Part shown: piece after piece, positions 1 to 9,053 of the stretch | Numbering within the stretch: the first letter of the stretch is position 1 | Layout: every line of letters begins with the position of its first letter | DNA from: Hymenobacter montanus | Lineage (GTDB): Bacteria > Bacteroidota > Bacteroidia > Cytophagales > Hymenobacteraceae | NCBI RefSeq assembly: GCF_014699115.1 | Contig: NZ_JACXAD010000003.1 | Coordinates: forward strand, 62,001-126,000 | Length of the DNA: 64,000 bases | Reading direction: 5' to 3' | The notes under the pieces: generated by a model | The model's database searches: none | Seen by the model: only the letters and a program-made list of their open reading frames with translations | Told to the model about the DNA's origin: nothing | Position numbers and translations under genes: made by a program

Positions 1-246
1 CTCGGTTGGGGTGCACAGCTCGGGGTTGGGCGTTTTCCGCGCTAGTTCTACTAATAAGCGGGCATTCAAGGCCAGGGCGCCCGCCGTGCCCACGTATTCG
101 GGGTGGCGCACCAGGCGCCGGAAGGCGGGTAGCTCGGCTAAGGGCCGCGGGTGCCGGGAGTCTTCGATAACGGCAGCCAGTTCCAGCACCTGGTGGCGCT
201 GGGGGGCGGGGCCGGAGGTTTCGAGGTCGAGGGAGACGTAACGCAT
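1..246 (-). CDS. DnaQ-like 3'-5' exonuclease, N-terminal fragment (cut by window edge)
   Basis: Reading from an ATG at 246, 82 codons stay open to the left edge, so only the N-terminus is present. The start MRYVSLDLETSG carries the DEDD exonuclease motif I (D and E in DLET), followed by an ExxAV-type strand (VLELAAVIED). This is the usual opening of RNase T/DnaQ-fold exonucleases such as DNA polymerase III epsilon or oligoribonuclease. Such enzymes remove nucleotides from 3' ends using two metal ions. The remaining acidic motifs and the His/Tyr of motif III lie outside the window, so the subfamily and the substrate (DNA or short RNA) cannot be decided. Confidence 0.8.
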   Translation of the reverse strand, partial: MRYVSLDLETSGPAPQRHQVLELAAVIEDSRHPRPLAELPAFRRLVRHPEYVGTAGALALNARLLVELARKTPNPELCTPTE

Positions 247-627
247 GAGTAAGTGTACGAACCAACCCGGAATGGTACTGTCCCCTTGGCCTGATAGCTA
301 CCAAGCGCCTTCTCAAGCAGACCGTGGGGCGCATTAGCCTGGTTCTCTCGAAAAGCATTGTCCGCAGTGTTGGCGATGTCGTTGGGGCCGTGTCGCAAGG
401 GTTGTTTTTCTAGCGGGAGCAGTCCGATGCTGCTCGTTTGGGGCAAAGCGAGCTTGAACCGAAGAGGCAAGCAAAAAGCTGAGTAAGCCAGTAAAGTCAA
501 AAGGGCTGCTTAAGCGTGACAAAAACGGCCCGGATAGGTCTTATTCGAGTAGCGAGCCTTCTTTTGTTTTGCTTGGCCGGAGAAGCAGCCCGGCAGCGTT
601 GACCACAATGGGCATCGGTTCGCCGGA
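247..627. other. Intergenic stretch without recognisable gene
   Basis: About 380 bases between the exonuclease start and the truncated plug-domain gene. Open frames here have no recognisable protein sequence and overlap each other on both strands. It may contain decayed remains of the missing 5' part of the following gene, but I could not recognise any. Confidence 0.4.
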
Positions 628-1917
628 GTGCAGTTGGCTTACGATGTGATACTCTATCAAGTGGTGCTGTTGCCGCCGCCCTGGACTTCCGGCTCATCAA
701 CGAATGGGTGCGCTATTGACCGCTATCTCTGGTTGACCGCGGACCTGCAAGGCCCTGTTGAAAACCCGGACTACTATTTCACGGCCACTGGCCCGGAAGC
801 TGCCGAAGCTGCCGACAACCTGATGCTGACGCAGGGGTGGAGCCGATTTAAGTGGGAAGACGTACTAGCCGCTCCCAAGCCCTTCGACTTCCTGCCGGAG
901 CTTAATTGGCCCCTGGTGGAGGCGCAGTTTACCCAGGCCGGTACCAATAGGTCCCGGGGTGGGGTGACGGCCTACCTCGCCGCTCCCAGCCGCATTACTC
1001 AGCTCAGCATCGCTCAGAGTAATGCTCAAGGCCGGGCCTTGTTTGAATTGCGGACATTCCATTCGCCGAAGGAACTCGTTTTGCAGACAGAGGCCTGGCA
1101 GGATAGCACTTGCAAGATGACAATCCTCGACCCGTTTTCGACGCGCTATACGACGGCCCCACTGCCACCCTTTGGCCTCACCCCACGCTTTCAAAGCGAT
1201 TACGCTAAGCGGCACCTGCAGGCTCAGGTACAGCAAATTTTTGCCGGCAAGTACCAGCCGCGCTCCGCCCAAGTACGGGTCGATAGCTTATCCTTTTATG
1301 GTAAGCCCAATGAAACGTATCTGCTGGACAAGTACACCCGCTTTAAAGTAATGGAGGAAGTGCTGCGCGAGTACGTACCGGGAGTAGTAGTCCGAATCCG
1401 AAAAGACGGCTTTCACCTGCTGGTGGTGGATCAGGTGAATAAAACCGTGATGCAGGAAAACCCCATGGTGCTACTAGATGGAGTGCCGGTCTTCAATATC
1501 AATAAAATTATGGCCATGAATCCACTCAAGATTCAGCGGCTTGAGGTTGTTGATGGCCATTATTTTCACGGCCCAGTGGTGTATAGTGGCATCGTCAGCT
1601 TCACGACTTACAAGGGCGACCTGGAAGGATTTCCGCTCGATGCCCATGCCTTGGTGCAGGAATACGAAGGCGTACAGCAGCACCGGGAGTTTTATGCTCC
1701 TCGCTACGACACGCCGCAGGCCGCTACAAGCCGCTTGCCCGACTTGCGTAACTTACTTTATTGGAATCCCAACATTACCACCAGCAAAGAACCCCAAAGG
1801 CTGGAATTCTACACCGGCGACCAAGCCGGCCGCTACTTGGTGGTGTTGCAAGGACTCGCTGCTACTGGGTTGTCGGGCAGCCACAGCTTTGTGCTGGAAG
1901 TGAAGCCAGTACTGTAG
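628..1917 (+). pseudogene. 5'-truncated macroglobulin/TonB-plug-type surface protein
   Basis: The 429-codon frame reads like the C-terminal half of a large Bacteroidota family (usually 800 residues or more) that combines macroglobulin-like domains with a TonB-receptor plug domain. Family-like stretches begin near residue 31: a strand ending LQGPVENPDYYF, then DNLMLTQGWSRFKW. A plug-like segment around 270-330 includes MVLLDGVPVF and LEVVDGHYFHG. The end, SFVLEVKPVL, matches the usual family terminus. There is no signal peptide, and the first 30 residues do not resemble the family. The upstream 380 bases supply no N-terminal half. I read it as a remnant left by a deletion or recombination. It could still be translated, but export is unlikely. 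Confidence 0.6.
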
Positions 1918-2232
1918 TCTGATAGGCCTCGTGAGTCCTGCCATATTATGGCGTGGAGCAGGGAGCTTTCGTTGCACGGGGCGAGGCAGCTGGTTTACAC
2001 AGGCACAGGCCACGCTACATGTTAGCCGCATTAGTCTATGGCTTTGAGCCGTGCTTGCAAAACCTTATTCCTTGCAATTATTTTCTTGCCTATGTTTATT
2101 GATTAATCACAAATTAATTGCATTATTCAATCGAAATAATTAAAACAAGATGCTGTTTATCAGCTGATTAAATATTAATGCTTTGCTGGGCTAATGTGGT
2201 AAAGTGCAAACAAAATCCTTTGGCTATTGTAA

Positions 2233-2262
2233 TTGCTTTACTCCTCTGATAAAGTACATTTG
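2233..2262 (+). promoter_or_regulatory. Bacteroidota-type promoter of the glycoside-hydrolase-like gene
   Basis: TTGC at 2233-2236 and TACATTTG at 2255-2262 fit the Bacteroidota housekeeping promoter (TTG/TTTG, then TAnnTTTG) with an 18-base spacer. Transcription would start near 2270, giving a leader of about 60 bases. The whole stretch 1918-2329 is AT-rich and holds no gene. Confidence 0.55.
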
Positions 2263-2329
2263 CACAATTATCAGGGATAAACGAGTTAATAGTTCAGTGT
2301 TTAAAATACATTTATTAAATTAATCGCAT

Positions 2330-5017
2330 ATGAAGAAAATTCTTTTTCTGTTTAGTCTTGGCCTGGGGCCACTCACTCCGGCGCTTGCGCAGACGGTAGT
2401 CAACCTCAGTAATACGGTCACTAACCCCGATCCGCTGCCCTTTGGGCTAAATTGGTCCGAAGCCAATTCCTCCCGCGACCTCACCGCCCTGAATAATCAT
2501 ACCGGCGACCCGGGCTTTGGTCGGCAGATTATCCGCTTGAAAGGCATCTGCGACGGCGGGAGCGACACCTATGCCGAGCACACTACCGACCCCAGCACCG
2601 ACTACTACCAGACGCTGTATACGGGCATGTTCGACGGCGGCGAAATCCGCGTCTACCGCGAAACCCCGACCGGCATCACGCTGGTACGCACCAGCACCAT
2701 TATCAACTTCTACGCGGATGACCTTGCGCCCAACCACCACCGCATCACTTTCGCTTCCGGCCCCACCGTGCAGGCTGGCGACATATACGTGATTTCGCGG
2801 GAAGCCAACGCCGACCTTAACCAATACTGCCACCCCCGCCTGACCTGGGTTCGGAACGGGAATAATACGTGGAGCAAAAATGTAGACGACCAAGACGGCC
2901 TCGGCAACGAGGCCGACGTGACCAAGGAGCTTAGCACTGATGTTCCTCCCAATGGGGGCACCACCAGTTGCAAGATCAGGAACACTAATCCCAACAACCG
3001 GGAGGTCGGCATCGGGCAGTATTTCAGCAACAGCCCCGAGAGCGGCGAATTTTCCTTTGAGCCGGCCAAGACCTATCGTTTCACGGTGTGGCTCAAGCAA
3101 ACCGGCATCGCCGGGGGGACCGTTAACCTGAAATCGAGCGGGACCGGTATCAACCACAATTTTACGGTCACCGGTACTTGGCAGCAGTATACGTTCGACG
3201 TAAGCGGCGTGCAGCCCATCGTCAATGGCGGAGCAGTCGACTTCCTGAGATTAACTTTCAATGGCGTCGGCACGCTGTGGATTGATAACTTTACGCTGCA
3301 CGATGCGTCGTACCCGCTGTTTGCCCTTTCGCCGGCCATCGAGCGGGAGTTAAAAAACTTCAAGCCCTACAACCTGCGTATCTGGAGCGGCCAGACCAAC
3401 CAGGAGTTGGGCACCAACATTGGCGACTGGACGGATACCGAACTGCAGAGTGCCCGGTTGTGGTCGCCGAATCAAGGCCCGGTAACCGGTGCGGCTCTGA
3501 AGCTGCCCACGGTGCTGCCCCTGTGCGAGGCCAACAGCATTGCTCCCTACCTGATTTGCAGCCCCTCGTTCAGTGAAGCGGATTTTCTGGGTCTGATGGA
3601 ATACCTGGGCGGGCCATCTACTACGCCCTACGGGGCCAAGCGGGCGGCTCAGGGCCACCCGACACCCTACACGGCCAGAATGCCAAAAATCTACATTGAG
3701 TTGGGTAACGAAACCTGGAACCAGCTCTTTGCTCCCTGGGACTATAATTTTAATGGGCAGCGCTACGGCAAGTTTGCGCAGTACTTTTACAATATTATCA
3801 AGTCGAGCCCCTACTACGATGCCAACAAGTTTGAGCTCCTGCTGGGAGGTTTCCTGGTAACGGCTGACCAGTATGGCTACGGCCAACAGGCCGTGACCCA
3901 AGCCCCCGACGGCAAGCAGATGATGCTGGCCAACTACGTGGGCGGCTTTGATGGCTTGAACATCCCCTCCTCGCCGGCCTTCGCCGACTCGGTGCAGCAA
4001 ACGGCTTTCTACGCCCGCTGGATAACCCGTAACATCATCAACGACCACCTGGCCACCCGCGACCAATTAGCGGCCAGTGGTAAGCCCTACAAGCTAGGCA
4101 TCTACGAAGCCGGGCCGGGTTACGCGCTTCCCGATCCCACTAACCCTTTCGACCTTCAGGCCGAGCGCATCGGCAAGTCGCTGGGCTGCGCCGTCGCTAA
4201 CCTGGATGCCTTTTTATACCAGAGTGAAAAAGGCTTTGGGGTCCAGAATTTATTTCTGTTCGCCCGCGGCTTCAACTGGACCTCCCACACGGCAGAGTCG
4301 CAGGGGCTGCGCCCCCATAATCACTTCCTGGCGCTGCAAATGCGTAACCGCTTCGCCAAAGGGGCCATGATTACGACCACCGTGACCGGCTCGCCCACCA
4401 CGTACCTGCCGCTGATAGATGGCAATGGCAACGGCACCTACGACTCGGGCTACGGGGAAGCCCCGGCCGGCAACTACGAAAACATTGCGGCCTATTCCTT
4501 TAAAAACGCTGATGAGTTTAGCGTGTTCGTGCTCAACCGTAGTGTCACGGCTAACACTCCCGTTACCTTTAACCTGCCGGCCGGGGCTACCATGGACAGC
4601 TTGCGCCTCTACAAGCTTACTGGCGACCCCACCGGCAATAACATCAGGGCGCTGAATTACCAGATCCAGCAGCAGCGGTTTGAGATTCCGGCTAACTCCA
4701 CCAGCTACTCCTTCACCATGCCGGCGGGCAGCATCTATCTGTTCACGACCAAGAAAAGCAATCTTCCGTTGTCAAGCTCCGGGGCCAAGGCCGCAGCCGG
4801 TACCTTGTCCGTGTTCCCCAACCCCGCCGCCGACTACCTCACCTTGCAGGCCCCGAACGCGACCAGCGGCCCAGTAGAAATCCTGAACAGCACCGGCCAG
4901 CGGGTGCTGCGCCAGCAAGTTTACCGGCCGGGCCAGCAGCTGCACGTGGGAACCCTGCCGCCTGGTGTTTACTCCGTCCGCTTCGCCGGGGCTGCCAGCA
5001 AGTTCGTCATTAAGTAA
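2330..5017 (+). CDS. Secreted clan-A glycoside-hydrolase-like protein with CBM-like domain and T9SS sorting domain
   Basis: 895 residues. A signal peptide (MKKILFLFSLGLGPLTPALA) is followed by an N-terminal region. Residues about 200-325 form a CBM4/9-like jelly roll ending LWIDNFTLHD, and about 330-720 form a TIM-barrel-like region. IYIELGNETWN puts an Asn-Glu pair at 460-461, the typical acid/base site after beta-strand 4 in clan GH-A. GIYEAGPGY puts a Glu at 593, where the nucleophile after strand 7 is expected. A beta-sandwich-like tail precedes a T9SS type A sorting domain (VFPNPAADYL to FVIK, about 815-895), so export across the outer membrane by type IX secretion is expected. I cannot assign a GH family or substrate. 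It stands alone behind its own promoter, with no sugar-transport genes nearby. Confidence 0.7.
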   Translation: MKKILFLFSLGLGPLTPALAQTVVNLSNTVTNPDPLPFGLNWSEANSSRDLTALNNHTGDPGFGRQIIRLKGICDGGSDTYAEHTTDPSTDYYQTLYTGMFDGGEIRVYRETPTGITLVRTSTIINFYADDLAPNHHRITFASGPTVQAGDIYVISREANADLNQYCHPRLTWVRNGNNTWSKNVDDQDGLGNEADVTKELSTDVPPNGGTTSCKIRNTNPNNREVGIGQYFSNSPESGEFSFEPAKTYRFTVWLKQTGIAGGTVNLKSSGTGINHNFTVTGTWQQYTFDVSGVQPIVNGGAVDFLRLTFNGVGTLWIDNFTLHDASYPLFALSPAIERELKNFKPYNLRIWSGQTNQELGTNIGDWTDTELQSARLWSPNQGPVTGAALKLPTVLPLCEANSIAPYLICSPSFSEADFLGLMEYLGGPSTTPYGAKRAAQGHPTPYTARMPKIYIELGNETWNQLFAPWDYNFNGQRYGKFAQYFYNIIKSSPYYDANKFELLLGGFLVTADQYGYGQQAVTQAPDGKQMMLANYVGGFDGLNIPSSPAFADSVQQTAFYARWITRNIINDHLATRDQLAASGKPYKLGIYEAGPGYALPDPTNPFDLQAERIGKSLGCAVANLDAFLYQSEKGFGVQNLFLFARGFNWTSHTAESQGLRPHNHFLALQMRNRFAKGAMITTTVTGSPTTYLPLIDGNGNGTYDSGYGEAPAGNYENIAAYSFKNADEFSVFVLNRSVTANTPVTFNLPAGATMDSLRLYKLTGDPTGNNIRALNYQIQQQRFEIPANSTSYSFTMPAGSIYLFTTKKSNLPLSSSGAKAAAGTLSVFPNPAADYLTLQAPNATSGPVEILNSTGQRVLRQQVYRPGQQLHVGTLPPGVYSVRFAGAASKFVIK

Positions 5018-5095
5018 CCGAGTAGAGCTGCCCGACGACCAGCCCCTGCTTTCGGGCGCTTGGATTCGGTTACTACGAAGGTCACCAATTTGCCC

Positions 5096-5142
5096 GCGGG
5101 CTTCGTTTCCAGCACTGGTTTTGTGCTGGAAACGAAGCCCGC
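5096..5142. repeat. Perfect 20-bp inverted repeat (hairpin), 7-base loop
   Basis: Left arm 5096-5115 (begins GCGGGCTTCG) is the exact reverse complement of right arm 5123-5142, with loop TGGTTTT. It lies 79 bases after the glycoside-hydrolase-like stop. There is no T-run after it on either strand, so it is not a standard intrinsic terminator. It could be a factor-dependent terminator, an mRNA 3'-end stabiliser or a mobile hairpin. The rest of 5018-5446 holds no gene I recognise. Confidence 0.65.
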
Positions 5143-5446
5143 ACTGGTTATGCTCGGATGCTTCCGGTCGCAGGAATAGCTTCCCTACCAGTAAGCGAAT
5201 GAAGGTACCGGCCAGCCCAGTTTGCGGCGGCTTGCAGAGGGGCCTTTCCCGAAATTTAGCGTAGTTACATTGCCACCAGCCTTTAGGTCCAGGCTACAGG
5301 TTAGAACTCGACTGTGCCCAAGATGGGCAACTGAGAGAAAGCATAATGCTTAAGCACACGAGGGCACGTCTTATGGTTGAGCTGATAGGGCAATATTGTC
5401 GCACAAGAAGCAACGGGAGAATTGACACTACTTACACTGGCTCGGC

Positions 5447-6661
5447 TCACTGGGTCGCCAGGGCGAGCAGATCGGCCGTCAATTTATTTTCGAACACATC
5501 CCTGGCGGGGGAATCGAAGTAGGTCCCGATGTTGGTAAAAGCCACCAGTGTAAGATCCAGAGCGGGCAAGTAATACATCTGAGCGGCGGCTCCTACTCCG
5601 CTGCCCGAATGCCCAAACGCCCGACCGTAGGGGGTGTCAACCCCAAAAAGGCCCAATCCATACTGAGTGCCCGTTATGCCGGTATCGACCCATCGCGTCA
5701 TCTGTTGAAGCGACTGCCCATTCACCAGTTTTCCCTTCCCCAAGGCCTCGATAAACTGTCCCAGGTCGTAGGCCGAAGAGATCAACCCGTCGTCGCCGAG
5801 GAAACTACTGACGCTCGCTGTTTCGAAGCCCGAATAGTCTTCGAGGACACTATCGCCATCGCGATCAAAATAGTTGCCGCTAACCAGGCCCCGAGGCCGG
5901 GGGTAGCCCGGCTCGTTTTTGTAATAGATATCACGCAGACCCAACGGCTGGAAGATGCGCTCCGTGAACCGATAGGCGTGGCTACGGCCCGTGACCTGAT
6001 CGATAAGCAAAGCGGCCAGCAGGAAATTGGTGTCTGAGTAGCGGTACCCTGCACCGGGAGCAAAGTAGGGAGGATCCCCGGCGATATAGTTTAAATATTG
6101 CTCCGCAGTATAGGTACGCAACGGGTTAGCCACCTCATCCGCCACAAAAGCTTCGTCTTCTAAGTAGTTGGTAATACCAGAGGTATGATTCAACAGCTGC
6201 CGTACCGTGGCCTGATCGGCGTTGCGAATCGGGCCGGTGATGGTAGCTGGCAAATAGGCGGTGATTCTGGTGTCGAGGTCAACCTTCCCTTCTTCCACTA
6301 GCTGCATGACGGCCGTGGCCGTAAAGGTTTTCGCAATGCTCTGGGGGTAATTGAGCGTGCAAGGGCGCATCAACTCTCCAGTTTGGAGGTTGGCTTTCCC
6401 CGCAGCCCCCACCCATACGCCATCTCTCGGCGTCTTGATATATACTACCACACCCGGTAAGCCCTTCTGGATGTAGCTGTCTACCAGAGCTTGGTAGGCA
6501 GCCGCTTTGGGGTTAGCGGGGAGGGTGGGCGTGTGGCACTCCGTGGCTGGTTCCAACGGTTCGTCTTGTTTATTGCAGGAGCTGAAAAGCGGGCCGGTTA
6601 CTAAGACCAACAACAGCGGGGACAGGGTCCAGAAAAATTTCATGATCCAGGAAGTTTTCAT
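5447..6661 (-). CDS. Beta-lactamase-family serine hydrolase lipoprotein
   Basis: 404 residues from the ATG at 6661. An ATG at 6721 is in frame, but its product would put 20 extra residues before the lipoprotein signal. The signal MKFFWTLSPLLLVLVTGPLF ends at a lipobox-like SSC, so it is probably anchored by lipid. Motifs of the class C/DD-peptidase (PF00144) family are in order: SIAK (SxxK nucleophile), YSD in RYSDTNF (the usual YxN position holds Asp), and HSGSG (HxG). Substrates in this family range from peptidoglycan stems to esters, so resistance should not be assumed. It is divergent from a LytS/LytTR pair, and a direct-repeat operator at 6774-6803 points towards it. Confidence 0.85.
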   Translation of the reverse strand: MKTSWIMKFFWTLSPLLLVLVTGPLFSSCNKQDEPLEPATECHTPTLPANPKAAAYQALVDSYIQKGLPGVVVYIKTPRDGVWVGAAGKANLQTGELMRPCTLNYPQSIAKTFTATAVMQLVEEGKVDLDTRITAYLPATITGPIRNADQATVRQLLNHTSGITNYLEDEAFVADEVANPLRTYTAEQYLNYIAGDPPYFAPGAGYRYSDTNFLLAALLIDQVTGRSHAYRFTERIFQPLGLRDIYYKNEPGYPRPRGLVSGNYFDRDGDSVLEDYSGFETASVSSFLGDDGLISSAYDLGQFIEALGKGKLVNGQSLQQMTRWVDTGITGTQYGLGLFGVDTPYGRAFGHSGSGVGAAAQMYYLPALDLTLVAFTNIGTYFDSPARDVFENKLTADLLALATQ

Positions 6662-6773
6662 GCGATGGTACTTGGGGTTAGAAATGGTGGCAACATCCGT
6701 TGCCCGCATCGACTTACCCAATGGCGAGTCTTAACACAAAATTTGAATGCTCCGGCGTCGCCCTAGCCCGCTA

Positions 6774-6803
6774 ATCTGCTAACCCGACGATTTCATCCGC
6801 CAA
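6774..6803 (-). promoter_or_regulatory. Candidate LytTR operator facing the serine-hydrolase gene
   Basis: Read on the minus strand, TTGGCGGAT (6803-6795) is followed by 12 bases and TTAGCAGAT (6782-6774), a 7 of 9 match. Repeats 21 bases apart, two helical turns, are how LytTR domains usually bind DNA. The 30-base block matches the plus-strand block at 6841-6870 at 23 of 30 positions. Assignment to the neighbouring regulator is inferred. Confidence 0.5.
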
Positions 6804-6840
6804 CCCCGTCTGGCCTGAGCCACCTTTCCCTGAAACAGAT

Positions 6841-6870
6841 TTGGCGGACGAAATTGCGGCGTTGGCGGAT
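6841..6870 (+). promoter_or_regulatory. Candidate LytTR operator facing the histidine-kinase gene
   Basis: TTGGCGGAC (6841-6849), 12 bases, then TTGGCGGAT (6862-6870). The repeats differ at one base and sit 21 bases apart. The block lies 67 bases before the kinase start, which fits autoregulation by the LytTR regulator encoded just downstream. It is a mirror partner of 6774-6803. Confidence 0.55.
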
Positions 6871-6936
6871 AGTGAGCAGGCAATCTTCAGCCATCAGGCT
6901 ACCTTAGCCGGTAACTCCTGAGCTGCTACATGCCCC

Positions 6937-7989
6937 ATGCGCCGCCGTACTTTTCTCAATCACGCTTTGTTCTGGGCCCTGTTTCTGGCCACGGCGTTGG
7001 GATACAACACGATAGTCCATCATAATGGCAGCTTCAGCCTGGGTCTGTTTTTGGCGGAATTTAAACGGCCGGATACGTACGTTGAGTACGGCCGAGTTGC
7101 CACCACTTTCTATGTCAGCCTATGGGTGTTCACCCATCATTTCTTTCCCAAGTATTTTGCGATTACCTTCTTGCAAATATTGCTCTTAGGGGCCTGGGAT
7201 GCGGCTTTCAGTTACGCCCTGTATTACCGGTTTATTCCCTTCCTCACCGGAACGGTATTGCTTTCCGAAACCGACCCTGGCCTAGGGCGCTACTTTATTG
7301 ATCAGTGGATTGCCAGTCTATTATATGTGCTATTGGCTTTGCTTTTCAACCAGGGCCAGCAATATTTAAAAAATGAGGCATTGCGCCAGGAGAAAAACGC
7401 CATCGAACTGTCATTCTTGAAAGCCCAGCTCAACCCGCATTTTCTCTTCAACACCCTAAATAATCTGTATGGGTTGGCCTTGACTGAGCCGGTGCGCATG
7501 CCTGACGCTCTGCTCAAGCTCGCGGAGCTGATGCGCTACATGCTCTACGAATCCAACGAAACCCTTGTCGAGCTGGTCCAGGAAATCGATTACCTCAACA
7601 GCTACATCGCGTTGGAAAAGCTGCGCCACGACGGCGGGGTGTACGTGGATTTCACGGTCGAAGGCAATATCAACGGCTACCAAATCGCGCCCTTGCTGCT
7701 GATTTCCTTCGTGGAGAATGCCTTCAAGCACGGCAGCATCGATAACCCCCAACAGCCGGTGGAACTGCGCCTGACCGCTCGCGGGGGCCAACTGACCTTT
7801 TCGTCTCACAACCAGATTGTGCGCAAGAACAAAGACCAAGTAGGCGGAGTCGGCTTGCAAAGTGTGCAGCGGCGCCTAACTCTACTCTACCCTGGCCAGC
7901 ACCAACTCACTATAACGCAGGAAGCCGGCTGTTTCCACTGCTCCCTGGAACTGCAAGGTGTGGCCCGGGTATCCCAGACAATCAAGTAA
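6937..7989 (+). CDS. LytS/YpdA-type sensor histidine kinase
   Basis: 350 residues. The N-terminal 140 residues contain about four hydrophobic segments and no large periplasmic domain. The His_kinase domain (PF06580) follows, with the phosphoacceptor His168 in LKAQLNPHFLFN. A HATPase-like part follows with PLLLISFVENAFKHG (N-box) and VGGVGLQSVQRRL (G-box). Kinases of this type phosphorylate LytTR regulators, and one starts 51 bases downstream, so the two form a pair. The compact membrane domain suggests sensing within or close to the membrane. The signal is unknown. Confidence 0.9.
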   Translation: MRRRTFLNHALFWALFLATALGYNTIVHHNGSFSLGLFLAEFKRPDTYVEYGRVATTFYVSLWVFTHHFFPKYFAITFLQILLLGAWDAAFSYALYYRFIPFLTGTVLLSETDPGLGRYFIDQWIASLLYVLLALLFNQGQQYLKNEALRQEKNAIELSFLKAQLNPHFLFNTLNNLYGLALTEPVRMPDALLKLAELMRYMLYESNETLVELVQEIDYLNSYIALEKLRHDGGVYVDFTVEGNINGYQIAPLLLISFVENAFKHGSIDNPQQPVELRLTARGGQLTFSSHNQIVRKNKDQVGGVGLQSVQRRLTLLYPGQHQLTITQEAGCFHCSLELQGVARVSQTIK

Positions 7990-8040
7990 GTTTCTTTACT
8001 TTCCTCTGTCTATTCTGATTCCTTAAGTCACTACGACCAT

Positions 8041-8763
8041 ATGCCGCTCAATGCCATAGCCATTGATGACGAACCGCTAGCTCTGCGGGTGATAGCGGAC
8101 CACGCCCGGAAAATACCGTTTCTAGAGTTGGTGGCCACAACTACCAACCCCATCGACGGTCTATTACGGGTGCAGCAGGGCGGCATCGACTTGGTACTGC
8201 TGGACGTGCAGATGGCCATGCTCACGGGCCTGCAGTTTCTACAATTGCTCCAGAATCAATGCGCTGTCGTTCTCACCACTGCTTACCCTCAGTATGCCCT
8301 CGACGGCTACGAGTATGCCGTCGCTGATTACCTGCTCAAGCCCATTTCTTTTGACCGGTTCTTGAAGGCCGTGCAACGCGTGCACACCCAAACACTGCGG
8401 GCACCGCTACTCCCAAACCAACCCGCCGCTGCTTCATTGAGCCCAGAAGTGCCAGGGTACATTTTTGTTAAGACGGATCACCGGCTGGTAAAAATCAGCC
8501 ATGCAGAAATCTGCTACATCCAAGGCGGCAAAGACTATGCTACAGTAGTCACCGGCACGGATAAGGTGCTGACCTTGAGTAGCCTAAGCAAGTTGGCGGA
8601 AAGCCTGCCGCAGCCCCATTTCCTGCGGGTCCACAAGTCCTACCTCGTGGCGGTGGCGAAGATAGTAGCAGTGGAACGGCAGCGCATCTACCTCGGCGAG
8701 GCCGTTATCCCCATTGGTGACACTTACAAAGAGGAGTTTGCGCGGGTAGTGAGAGGCTTATAA
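8041..8763 (+). CDS. LytTR-family response regulator
   Basis: 240 residues. The receiver domain spans 1-120, with acidic pocket D9/D10, phosphoacceptor D55 in DLVLLDVQM, and a Lys in YLLKPISFDRF. A linker leads to a LytTR DNA-binding domain at about 140-240, with the typical CYIQGGKDYATVVT and FLRVHKSYLV motifs. It is the partner of the kinase upstream. The likely targets are the paired direct repeats at 6774-6803 and 6841-6870, so it probably controls its own operon and the divergent serine hydrolase. The 290 bases after it hold no gene I recognise. Confidence 0.92.
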   Translation: MPLNAIAIDDEPLALRVIADHARKIPFLELVATTTNPIDGLLRVQQGGIDLVLLDVQMAMLTGLQFLQLLQNQCAVVLTTAYPQYALDGYEYAVADYLLKPISFDRFLKAVQRVHTQTLRAPLLPNQPAAASLSPEVPGYIFVKTDHRLVKISHAEICYIQGGKDYATVVTGTDKVLTLSSLSKLAESLPQPHFLRVHKSYLVAVAKIVAVERQRIYLGEAVIPIGDTYKEEFARVVRGL

Positions 8764-9053
8764 GGTCAGGGGAGAACGTTATATACTATTAAAATAATAA
8801 CTGTGTTTTGTGTAAGTAAAGGAGCGCACTAGGATGGATGTTGTTGGTCAGCTATTGCAAATCAATAACGGTAAAACCGGGGTCTAGCGTCTGCGCCCTT
8901 ACTTCGCAATTCGATTGGGATCAAGCCCAACACGGCCGCTCGTTGTAATAAGACGTAGCGGATTCTAAATGAGTAGCTATTAGCAGCCATCATAAGTTAA
9001 AGCTACATACGGATGGGCCAACCTACTTGTCCTGCATCCCGTTTTCACTTCCT

